NCBI GenBank assembly: GCA_017454485.1
Contig: JAFTCX010000001.1
Span: 1-55,377 of the forward strand
Reading direction: 5' to 3'
Source of the DNA: Clostridia bacterium
GTDB lineage: Bacteria > Bacillota > Clostridia > Oscillospirales > Acutalibacteraceae
DNA: 55,377 nucleotides
The notes beneath the pieces are model-generated. The model had not been told where the DNA came from, searched no databases, and was given only the letters and a program-made list of their open reading frames with translations. Below are positions 42,401 to 49,148 of the stretch, piece after piece (the first letter of the stretch is position 1; every line of letters begins with the position of its first letter). The position numbers were made by a program, and so were the translations under genes.

Positions 42401-42664
42401 AACAAGGACAACCGCGGTCAGGAGCTGTACTTCTTCCTGTATTCGCTTTCCACCGAGGATGTGGACGAGGTGACGTTCCCGCAGGACAACGGTCTGCTTG
42501 TGCTCGCCGCTGCGGAAACGATCGACAGCGCCGAGGTGCTGCTTGCAACGCCGCTGTATGAGCGGGTGGAAAAGCGCACGTTCGATTTTGAGATGAGCGC
42601 AAAAGAGAAGAAGCAGCATAAAAAGCAGATGAAAAAATATCAAAAGCCCGTGAATCAGTCATGA
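39500..42664 (+). CDS. Alpha-mannosidase, GH38
   Basis: Retaining, metal-dependent alpha-mannosidase, 1054 aa, no signal peptide. Zn ligands H14 and D16 in GTAHLDTVWNWDFE; nucleophile Asp127 in LPDCFGFGYALPS; third-domain His likely in KTIAHTFHDDLTG. Followed by the usual central helical domain and beta-rich C-terminal domains. Ends in a Lys-rich tail (KKQHKKQMKKYQK). Likely trims imported mannose-containing glycans. Overlaps hisJ by 4 bp although that enzyme belongs to another pathway. Confidence 0.93.
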   Translation: MEQEKRIYTIGTAHLDTVWNWDFEHVLSVCLPNTLRDNFALFAKYPDYKFNFEGAYRYELFEEYYPDEFEILKQFVAQGRWAPCGSSYENGDVNVPSPESLLRNILYGNRYFQNKFGCRSNDIFLPDCFGFGYALPSIAAHAGLRGFSTQKLTWGSTYGIPFDIGRWQGPDGKQIFASLDPKSYCTVFKQIRTDKNLLKKLKKNEKDYGLPWTFAYHGVGDVGGAPKEESVKTLESEMAQNDTQDIKVLSASTTQFFDDLAALDESEQNRLPLWNNELTMTNHGAGSYTSRAFGKRCNRKNEELAGMTERVSVIANKLCGAAYPKEAIDFGWKKTIAHTFHDDLTGTSVERVYKRSWNDYILAANRLSSAFEGAASEIVRNMDTSWTKGIAVVVSNTLEQSRMAPVEITVPAAGYKFVRVFEKGGREVPSQILSNDENSIRLCFCAAVPALGFKAFDVLYSYEPCKLNVGVRTSGNVIENFKYIVTVNAKGDISSIIDKTIGKELLEKPIRFELNKYEGNKAYPAWELTFDEVKKYPWEFAENGEVELIEKGPVRATLKITQTAGKSKFVRFVSLWAGGQWVDVKNEVEWREFSRILHNGFSFTAHSKNATYDLGLGVIKRGIMRKKLYAVPAQKWVDLSDLKKNFGVSVFSDSKYGWMQKDESTLRLTVIHTPKHYYRHDSVQGMMDFGLNRYGYAIFSHAGEWNKETQLNAAAFHQPLTAFITEAHPGVLGNSYSFGKINTDGVLIRAIKLAEDSDEVIVRVNEATGRHIHDVSLTLGEGIEYASQVNGQEDVLAPAIVEDGALVFDLAPYEVKSFALSLLPARRGVCAEQRTLELAYNHGIVTFNHNRGDASIPTVGVSVPGELFPKTVDCAGIHFDLAPAFDKLNAMVCAGQRIRTEGNRLYFLAASLYGDKTYEFKVGARKEKVRVQAIGERVGGWDLYHLAETAFIKTDRLALEFTHTHADNKDNRGQELYFFLYSLSTEDVDEVTFPQDNGLLVLAAAETIDSAEVLLATPLYERVEKRTFDFEMSAKEKKQHKKQMKKYQKPVNQS

Positions 42665-43491
42665 GTTATTCCAACTGTCATACCCACACCGTTTTTTGCG
42701 ACGGTAAAAACACCCCAGAAGAGATGGCGCAGGCCGCCTTTGAAAGCGGCTGCACCTGTCTCGGCTTTTCCGTGCATTCGCCGATGAGCACCGGCGCGGA
42801 CTGGACGATCACGCCCGACCGCCTGCCGGATTACACGGCGGAAATTCGCCGCCTGCAAAAGCAATATGCCGGCAAGCTCGAAATTTTGCACGGCATAGAG
42901 CTCGACCGCAACTTTGCAAATGTCAATCCCGCCGACTTTGATTATGTCATCGGCGCGGTGCATCAGATCGTCAAAAACGGCCATGTCTACGACGTGGACT
43001 ACACGCGCGAAATGCTTGCGGACTGCGCCGAAAAGGAATTCGGCGGCGATTTTCTCGCTTTGGCAAAGCACTATTATGACGACTTTGCCGCGTATGTTTG
43101 CGAAATCAAGCCGACGATCGTCGCGCACTTTGACCTCATTGAAAAGTTCAACGAGGATCAGACGCTGTTTTCCACAGACGACCCGGCCTATCAGCAGCTT
43201 GCAACGGCGGCGGCCGACCGCATTCTCGACGAAAGCCCGGAGATCCTCTTTGAAGTGAACACCGGCGCGATGTACCGGCTGGGCAAAGCGCACCCGTATC
43301 CGATGCCGTTTTTGCTCGAACACCTCCAACGCCGCGGCGCAAGGGTGATCATCACCGCGGACGCGCACTGCACCGACGCGCTTTTGTTTGCGTTCAACGA
43401 GGCAAGAGCCGCGTGCGAGCGGGCGAACCTGACGGTTTTTGAGCTGCGAAGAAAAAACGGAAAAGCGGTCATTTGCAATGCGCTATTCTGA
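42661..43491 (+). CDS. hisJ: PHP-domain histidinol-phosphatase (HisJ family)
   Basis: 276 aa polymerase-and-histidinol-phosphatase fold. NCHTHTVFCDGKNTPEEMAQAA, GFSVHSPM, HGIELDRN, GAVHQIVKNG and TADAHCTDAL give the metal-binding His/Asp set. Predicted to dephosphorylate histidinol phosphate; no other his genes nearby, so a different phosphoester is possible. Translation is coupled to the GH38 gene. A terminator begins about 135 bp downstream after a heptamer array. Confidence 0.88.
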   Translation: MSYSNCHTHTVFCDGKNTPEEMAQAAFESGCTCLGFSVHSPMSTGADWTITPDRLPDYTAEIRRLQKQYAGKLEILHGIELDRNFANVNPADFDYVIGAVHQIVKNGHVYDVDYTREMLADCAEKEFGGDFLALAKHYYDDFAAYVCEIKPTIVAHFDLIEKFNEDQTLFSTDDPAYQQLATAAADRILDESPEILFEVNTGAMYRLGKAHPYPMPFLLEHLQRRGARVIITADAHCTDALLFAFNEARAACERANLTVFELRRKNGKAVICNALF

Positions 43492-43626
43492 AAATTTGGA
43501 ATTTGGAATGTGGAATGTGGAATGTGGAATTGCAGTCGCGGGGGATGTTTGCTTGGAATGAACGTGTGCGCCGCGACGGTGCGTGCGACTGAATTGTACG
43601 TTCAGAGATTATATTTGAATCCGTAG

Positions 43627-43653
43627 GGGCGGCCAGTGGCCGCCCGATTTTTT
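43627..43653 (+). terminator. Terminator after hisJ
   Basis: GGGCGGCC-AGT-GGCCGCCC followed by GATTTTTT. The surrounding GTAGGGGCGGCC motif recurs at 55020. Confidence 0.88.
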
Positions 43654-43721
43654 CATTCGCTTGCTATAATTATGTTTTCCTTGTGATCAACAGTTTTTCA
43701 GCGTTATTTAAATGGGAAATA

Positions 43722-43847
43722 CGCTTTTTCGCGGCGGTGTGTATGGTTCGTTGTCTTTCGCTTTTTCCGCACGGTGCCTCCGGCGGGTCCATTCTTTCTC
43801 TTTCTCTTTCTCTTGCGAAAGAGAAAGAATAGACGAAGAAAGAGAAA
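43722..43847 (+). repeat. Repeat with CTTTCT tract palindrome, copy 1
   Basis: TTTTTCGCGGCGGT ... CGGTGCCTCCGGCGGGTCC followed by ATTCTTTCTCTTT paired with AAAGAGAAAGAAT (13-bp stem, 43797-43839 region). The left half recurs at 55145-55232 without the right palindrome arm. Confidence 0.8.
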
Positions 43848-44046
43848 ACGCTTGTGTACGGCGAAAGAGGACAGCCGTTTGCTCGGCAAGCTCGCAAGCC
43901 GTTGTCATTTCGCCTACCGCTGACGAACGGTGACGGCAGTATGAGAAAAGTGCGTATTCATACAATCAGTATTCTTAAAAAAGAACAGTGCTTGCGCCTT
44001 TATTCGAGGTGTTGACGTGGAAACCGTACGATGTGGGAAGGGTTCG

Positions 44047-44484
44047 TGTTACATGCCCTCTATGTTTCGGCTTTTCTCTGCGGAAAAGAATGCTTTTCAG
44101 AGTGCGCTTTCCGGAACACCTTGCGCACGGCGTTCGCCGTGCGCAAACAGGCGGCGGGACCGCGCGGCGAACGCCGCGCGAAAAACGAAGCGCCGCTTCG
44201 TTTTTAAACCGTGCGTTGCACGGTTTGTCCCGCCGCCCCGTGCGCGCAGCAACGCTGCGCGCAAAAGAGCAGAAAAGCGCGTAAAGAAAAAATCGTACGC
44301 CTTGAAAGAGCTTTGTTGCTGCCGCAATAAAACGGAATCGCAACGAAAAAAAGCTCCACCGGAGCTTTTTTCTGCGACATTGGCCGCGCCTGCGGATGCA
44401 AATACAATCGCCGAACGTATGATTTAGCCGCACATATCGCTGCGGCGCTCGCGTTCTTTCCATGCACACAAAAAAGCGCGACCT
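44047..44484 (+). repeat. Large multi-hairpin repeat, copy A
   Basis: Inverted relative to copy B (47632-48066). Perfect hairpins at 44121-44146, 44161-44180, 44181-44205, 44206-44226 and 44241-44263. The middle three are contiguous with no linker and are enclosed by GGCGGCGGGAC (44150-44160) and GTCCCGCCGCC (44227-44237), so the DNA or RNA can fold into a four-way junction. A terminator-like stem follows at 44347. No plausible protein. Confidence 0.93.
44347..44371. terminator. Symmetric terminator-like hairpin in copy A
   Basis: AAAAAAGCTCC-ACC-GGAGCTTTTTT; A-run and T-run on opposite sides allow termination on both strands. Confidence 0.75.
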
Positions 44485-44522
44485 TCATTGCGAATTTCTC
44501 ATTGCGAATTGCGAATTAAATG

Positions 44523-45209
44523 TTAAATCCCTCTCAGCTCCACGGTTTTCACTGTCGCCCTCACAATGTCCGCAAACGCTTCCAGCTCCTCTTTCGTGAA
44601 CTGTTCAAACGCTTCGCCGATCATGTCGTCCGAGGGCGTGTACTGCTGAATAAAATACTTCTCCTCCCCTGCCAGCCACTGCGCGATATCCGCAAAATCC
44701 TTGGCGGTGTGGATGCCTTTGACGGTCGTTGTGCGAAACTCATGGTCGACGCCGCTCTCTTTCAAAAGCTGCACCGATCGCTCAATGGAATCGAGATCGA
44801 CCGTGGCAAGCCCGATGGCGGTGTGATAATTGCGGCGCGAGGCCTTGATGTCCATCGCAACGTAATCGACGAGCCCCGCCTCCAGCAGCGGCGCAAGCCG
44901 TTCGGGAAACGCCCCGTTGGAATCGAGCTTTAGCAGAAAGCCGCGCGCTTTGATTTCGCGCAGCAGCACGGCAATGTCCTTTTGCAGCAGCGGTTCCCCG
45001 CCGGTGATGCAAACGCCGTCAAGGATGCCCCTGCGCTTGTCGAGGAAGGACAGCACCTCCTGCTCGGTGATGTTCTGCACGCAGGAAAACACCAGCGACG
45101 CGTTGTGGCAAAACGGGCAGCGGAAGTTGCACCCGGGCGTGAAGAGCGTGCAGGCGACCTTGCCCGGGAAATCGAGCAGCGTGAGTTTTTGGATGCCGGA
45201 AAGCTTCAT
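44523..45209 (-). CDS. nrdG: Anaerobic ribonucleoside-triphosphate reductase activating protein
   Basis: Radical-SAM activase that installs the glycyl radical on NrdD. 228 aa. Cluster cysteines C27, C31 and C34 in CNFRCPFC; SAM-binding ITGGEPLLQ; later LDSNGAFPERL. Longer than the ~155-aa E. coli form but typical of the clostridial NrdG2 type. ATG 45209 has CAGGAGGT 9 bp upstream. No nrdD is adjacent in the window; repeats flank it on both sides. Confidence 0.92.
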   Translation of the reverse strand: MKLSGIQKLTLLDFPGKVACTLFTPGCNFRCPFCHNASLVFSCVQNITEQEVLSFLDKRRGILDGVCITGGEPLLQKDIAVLLREIKARGFLLKLDSNGAFPERLAPLLEAGLVDYVAMDIKASRRNYHTAIGLATVDLDSIERSVQLLKESGVDHEFRTTTVKGIHTAKDFADIAQWLAGEEKYFIQQYTPSDDMIGEAFEQFTKEELEAFADIVRATVKTVELRGI

Positions 45210-45228
45210 TTTATATGACCTCCTGAAA

Positions 45229-45470
<242 letters not shown>

Positions 45471-45556
45471 AGAAAAAGCCTCCCAAATTTCGTTCACCGA
45501 AAAATCATCCTCCCTTTTCCGGTAAGACCGATTAAAAATTATTAAGAAATCGCTGT

Positions 45557-45579
45557 TTGTCGCGTGTTTTGCGCGACAA
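45557..45579. promoter_or_regulatory. Inverted repeat upstream of the winged-helix genes
   Basis: TTGTCGCG and CGCGACAA separated by 7 nt, 39 bp before the first ATG; may be an operator or RNA hairpin. No clear -35/-10 pair was found. Confidence 0.4.
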
Positions 45580-45617
45580 AACCGCGTTTCCGGCCTATTT
45601 ATGGGAGGTGTTTTTTT

Positions 45618-45944
45618 ATGCTTAAAAACGGATGGTTCAAAATGAACCGCGAAATCTTTACCGATGACATTGTCACAAGTGACAGCAACCACCTTGCCGT
45701 GTGGTGTTTTTTGTGCGCAAACGCGTCCTACACAACGCGCCAGACGCGCTACAACGGCAAAGTCATCACCCTGCGGCCGGGACAGCTCATCACATCGCGC
45801 CGCTCCATCGCCGCAGCGACCAAGGTGGACCCGTCCAAAGTTGAGCGCGTGCTCAAGGTTTTCATCGAAGCCAAGCGCGTTTCGCAAAGAACGTGCTCGA
45901 GCAGCCGGCTCATCACGATTCTTGAGCCGCAGAGCGAAGATTGA
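45618..45944 (+). CDS. Phage-like winged-helix protein 1 (replication-organiser N-terminal type)
   Basis: 108 aa. WFKMNREIFTDDIV...HLAVWCFLCANA, then RPGQLITSRRSIAAATKVDPSKVERVLKVFIEAKRV, the winged-helix pattern found at the N-terminus of phage replisome organisers and DnaD-like proteins. No C-terminal DnaD domain. ATG 45618 follows GGGAGGTG. Followed after 14 bp by a paralogue. Probably a prophage or plasmid remnant; DNA binding is inferred. Confidence 0.72.
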   Translation: MLKNGWFKMNREIFTDDIVTSDSNHLAVWCFLCANASYTTRQTRYNGKVITLRPGQLITSRRSIAAATKVDPSKVERVLKVFIEAKRVSQRTCSSSRLITILEPQSED

Positions 45945-45958
45945 AAGGAGGAGGAAGG

Positions 45959-46597
45959 ATGCAGCAGGGATGGTTCAAAATGAGCCGGAATATCCTCTCT
46001 GACGACGTTTGCTTCCACGATAAGGATCATTTGACGGTCTGGTGTTACCTGTGCGCAAACGCCGCTTTTCAGCCGAAGGAGATCAAGGTGGGCAGTGAAG
46101 TGAAAACGATGCAGCCGGGTGAGCTTTTGACAACGCGCAAGGAGATTTCCGAGGCAACGGATGTCAACGAATACAAGGTTGACCGCATCTTGTCGGCGTT
46201 TGAAGCTGCACACAAGATTGCACAACAAAAATCGTCAAAAAACCGTTATATTTCAATGCTTTTCGAGTCCTCGGAGGAAGAAAGTGCACACAAAAATGCT
46301 CGCATTTTGAACAGCGAAAGCACAGCGGACGCGCAGCGGGCGAACACAATAAAGAAAGAAGAGAAAGAGAGAAAGAAAGACGGTAACACTTATGCGCGCA
46401 CACGCGCGCAAGCGAACGCAGGGAAAAAACAAAACGATCTTTCGGTTTTTTCCGCCGACGCATCCTATGATATGAACGTCTATCTGCAATGCGGTCTTTC
46501 CATGCTCAAGGACTATCAGCCGAAGCATCCCGACGCGGACGAAACAGCGGCAAGAGTGAGAGCACACGATCGAACGCTGCGGCGAGCAAAAGTGTGA
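45959..46597 (+). CDS. Phage-like winged-helix protein 2 with low-complexity C-terminal half
   Basis: 212 aa. Residues 1-105 are paralogous to the previous protein (WFKMSRNILSDDVC, HLTVWCYLCANA, PGELLTTRKEISEATDVNEYKVDRILSAFEAA). Residues ~110-165 are Lys/Glu/Arg-rich (KKEEKERKKDG). A short DASYDMNVYLQCG segment resembles the end of phage proteins of this type. The final ~30 residues run antisense into the acyltransferase gene (92-bp tail-to-tail overlap), so the C-terminus may be accidental. ATG follows AAAGGAGGAGG. Confidence 0.68.
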   Translation: MQQGWFKMSRNILSDDVCFHDKDHLTVWCYLCANAAFQPKEIKVGSEVKTMQPGELLTTRKEISEATDVNEYKVDRILSAFEAAHKIAQQKSSKNRYISMLFESSEEESAHKNARILNSESTADAQRANTIKKEEKERKKDGNTYARTRAQANAGKKQNDLSVFSADASYDMNVYLQCGLSMLKDYQPKHPDADETAARVRAHDRTLRRAKV

Positions 46598-47564
46598 CGA
46601 AAAAGCAAAGCAAAACAAACACATAGCGGTGCTGCTGCAATCCGAAGCGCGAAAAGACGAGCATCGGGATGCGCTGCAACATGAAGATAGAAAACACGTG
46701 GCGACCGAAAAAGACAAGCAGCCAGTTGCCGAACGCCACACGCGTCATCACAAGCACAAGGCACGCAAGGAACGCCGCTGCCCAAAGCTCATAAAACACA
46801 AAGCCCTTTCCGCGCAAAAAATGCAGCGCCGAAAAGCACCCCAACGCTCCGACAAACGCAGCCGCCGTCCGCGGCGTACTTTGAAAAACCAAACAGTCGA
46901 GCCGGGGGCGCAGCAGCGCAAAGCACATGCCCAGCGGAAACAGCAGCAGCGTGTTATACCACCACGGGTCTTTTCCGGCAAAGCGCAGCAGCACCGCAAG
47001 ACACACCGCAAGCGCCGCTGTGAGCGCTGTGCCGAGCAGCAGACGCTGCCGTGCGATCAAAAACGCGGCGAACACGCACACATACAGCGCGAGCACGACG
47101 AACAAATACCAGTTGCTGTTGCCGATGCTTTCCCAAAACGTCAGCGACAGCAGCACGCGCCGCAGCGGATAATGCTTGCCGACGCAGAGATCCGCAAGCA
47201 AAAACAGCAGCACCGCCGCTTGCGATTGCATGAGCACCTTTGCAATGCGCCGACGCGGAAATTGCAGCACATAATCGCGCCCCCTGTCGCGGACGGCGCA
47301 AAGAATGCCGTAGCCCGAAAAGAACAAAAACGGTGCAACTACAAGCTGGTCGAGCTGCCCCTTGACGAACAGATACGCGCTGTCGAGCGCACCGGCGGGC
47401 GAAACATAGGTCACGGCGTGGCTCAGGAACACGAGCAGCACAAAAAAGCCGTTCAGCGCAGATGTGCGCGCACGGGAAAAGCTCTCTTCGTCAAAGGCGA
47501 GACGCGGTTTTGTTTTTGCGCCGAACAACAGCACGGCGAGGAAAGCGAGAAAGAAGAGAAGCAT
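46506..47564 (-). CDS. Acyltransferase-3-like polytopic membrane protein
   Basis: 352 aa with about ten hydrophobic helices. SALNGFFVLLVFLSHAVTYV carries the His-containing first-helix motif of acyltransferase family 3, followed by FLFFSGYGI and, toward the end, FGRHVFSIFMLQRIPMLVF, typical for O-acetylation of surface glycans. ATG 47564 has GAGGT 7 bp upstream. The last ~30 residues overlap the convergent gene. Confidence 0.78.
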   Translation of the reverse strand: MLLFFLAFLAVLLFGAKTKPRLAFDEESFSRARTSALNGFFVLLVFLSHAVTYVSPAGALDSAYLFVKGQLDQLVVAPFLFFSGYGILCAVRDRGRDYVLQFPRRRIAKVLMQSQAAVLLFLLADLCVGKHYPLRRVLLSLTFWESIGNSNWYLFVVLALYVCVFAAFLIARQRLLLGTALTAALAVCLAVLLRFAGKDPWWYNTLLLFPLGMCFALLRPRLDCLVFQSTPRTAAAFVGALGCFSALHFLRGKGFVFYELWAAAFLACLVLVMTRVAFGNWLLVFFGRHVFSIFMLQRIPMLVFSRFGLQQHRYVFVLLCFFVTLLLAAAFDRVLSLLPLFRPRRDASADSP

Positions 47565-47574
47565 GGCAGACCTC

Positions 47575-48193
47575 GTAGATCAATGCGCTTTGCGCATAAT
47601 TCGGAATTCGGAATTCGGAATGCGGAATTGCGGTCGCGCTTTTTTTGTGCGCATGGAAAGAACGCGTGCACCGCAGCGAAATGTGCGGTTAAAGCTTGCG
47701 TCCGGCAATCGTGTTTGGATCCGTTGGGCGGCCAGTGTCGCAGAAAACAAGCTATGGTGGAGCTTTTTTCGTTGCGATTCCGATTTTGTTGCGGCAGCAA
47801 CAAAGCACGTTCAAGACGCCCGGTTTTTTCTTTACGCGCTTTCTGCTCTTTTGCGCGCAGCGTTGCTGCGCGCACGGGGCGGCGGGACAAACCGTGCGTC
47901 GCACGGTTTAAAAACGAAGCGCCGCTTCGTTTTTCGCGCGGCGTCCGCCGCGCGGTCCCGCCGCCTGTCTGCGCACGGCGAACGCCGTGCGCAAGGTGTT
48001 CCGAAAAGCGCACTCTGAAAAACATTTTTTTGCGCAGAGAAAAGCCGAAACATCAAGGGCATGAAGAGCGAATCTCAATTGCGAATTTGAAATTTCACAT
48101 TCCAAATTCCACATTCCAAATTTGCGCGTCAGCGCCTTGACGCATCGCGCTTTGCGCGGCGTCCCTTAATTCCGAATTCCGAATTCCGAATTG
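47575..48193. repeat. Gene-free repeat region with multi-hairpin repeat, copy B
   Basis: AATTCGG heptamers (47602-47631), GCGGTCGCG junction, copy B of the multi-hairpin repeat (47632-48066, inverted), CAAATTCCACATT-type heptamers (48078-48124), GACGC hairpin (48139) and AATTCCG heptamers (48165-48193). Copy B hairpins: 47852-47874, arm 47878-47888, 47889-47909, 47910-47934, 47935-47954, arm 47955-47965, 47970-47993. Confidence 0.92.
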
Positions 48194-48277
48194 ATTATAC
48201 CACACCCTTTTCGAATGTGCAAGCCCGTTTGTTGCCCGTGTATCGCCCGTTTCGCCGCCGAAAAGTTGAAGTTAGCC

Positions 48278-48306
48278 TTGACAAAGCGGGGGTTTCATGC
48301 GATAAT
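48278..48306 (+). promoter_or_regulatory. Promoter of the surface-polymer genes
   Basis: TTGACA and GATAAT, 17-bp spacing, about 35 bp before the proposed TTG start. Confidence 0.8.
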
Positions 48307-48340
48307 AGAATGTAATTTTCTGTGCAGGAGCGTGTTACAT

Positions 48341-49138
48341 TTGCAGGATTCTGTCACCTTTCTGGTCAAAGCCACGGGCAACCGCCACAAAATTGTGCGG
48401 TGCCTGAACAGCATTGCGCGCCAGACGAACCCGAATTTTCACATCGTCGCGTTTTTGAGCGTTGCCGATCTGCAAAAGCGGCTGCGGCGCGATTACCCCG
48501 GCATCACCATCATTCCCGTTGCCGACACGCCCGATTTTGTTGCAAAATCGAACGCCTTTCTTGCAAAGCCGGAAACGGCCTTTGTGATGTATGTGAATTA
48601 TGAAGAAGTGCTCGCGCCGAACTGCGTGGATGTGATCCTTTCGCGCGGGGCGGATGTGCTGCTTTGCAATATTTCGCGCAAGAACACCAAAAACCGCTTT
48701 GCGCCGCGCTTTTCCGCGGAAAAAGAGGCCGACGTTCTGCTGCACATGAAAAAGGGACTGCTGCTTTGGAACGCCGCGCTGAGAACCGAAGTTTTGCAAA
48801 AAAACGGCCTTTCCCTTTCCGCTTACAGCGCCGCCATGCAGGAGCTGTTTTTGCTGGAAGCGATCGCGTTTTCCGAAAGGAGCGAGGTCGAGCAAAGCGT
48901 GCTCGTTTACAAAGACACGCTCGCGTCGAAGCAGACGCCGACCTTTGACGAGTTTCGCCTGCACAAAAAGCGCATCAAGACCCTTTCCAAACGCTTTCAA
49001 AAAAGCGGGCAGCTCGCGCTCAAGCAGCAGCTCATCATGGACTTTGTGGTGTCGCAGCTGAGCAACTATTACGCCGATTCCGCCCTGCTTTCGCGCCACC
49101 GCAAACGGCGGCTGCTGAAAAAATATCTGGTGCTCTGA
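48341..49138 (+). CDS. Glycosyltransferase-like protein of surface-polymer locus
   Basis: 265 aa from TTG 48341, chosen because AGGAG lies 10 nt upstream and upstream codons overlap the promoter. SVTFLVKATGNRHKIVRCLNSIARQTNPNFHIVAF resembles the start of a GT-A fold, but the DxD region is degenerate (YVNYEEVL), so catalysis is doubtful. The C-terminal half is basic and helical (KKRIKTLSKRFQ, RHRKRRLLKKYL). It lies 10 bp before a GT2/CDP-glycerol transferase and may be its accessory subunit. Not a recognised family. Confidence 0.65.
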   Translation: MQDSVTFLVKATGNRHKIVRCLNSIARQTNPNFHIVAFLSVADLQKRLRRDYPGITIIPVADTPDFVAKSNAFLAKPETAFVMYVNYEEVLAPNCVDVILSRGADVLLCNISRKNTKNRFAPRFSAEKEADVLLHMKKGLLLWNAALRTEVLQKNGLSLSAYSAAMQELFLLEAIAFSERSEVEQSVLVYKDTLASKQTPTFDEFRLHKKRIKTLSKRFQKSGQLALKQQLIMDFVVSQLSNYYADSALLSRHRKRRLLKKYLVL

Positions 49139-49148
49139 GGAGAGGAAC

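Larger units (their letters stand above)
43495..44522. repeat. Gene-free repeat region between hisJ and nrdG
   Basis: About 1 kb without a credible gene. It holds GGAATGT heptamers (43495-43532), the GCAGTCGCG junction, a terminator, a palindromic pyrimidine tract, the large hairpin element copy A (44047-44484), and AATTGCG-type heptamers (44487-44518). Confidence 0.85.

Noticed and set aside
43988-44427. Small ORFs across the multi-hairpin repeat
   Set aside because: Reading frames follow the palindromes, are Arg/Ala-rich, appear in several frames and on both strands, and have no ribosome sites.
46629-48140. 500-codon plus-strand frame across the acyltransferase and copy B
   Set aside because: Gln/Arg/His-rich composition, no ribosome site, runs through hairpin repeats and antisense to a credible gene.
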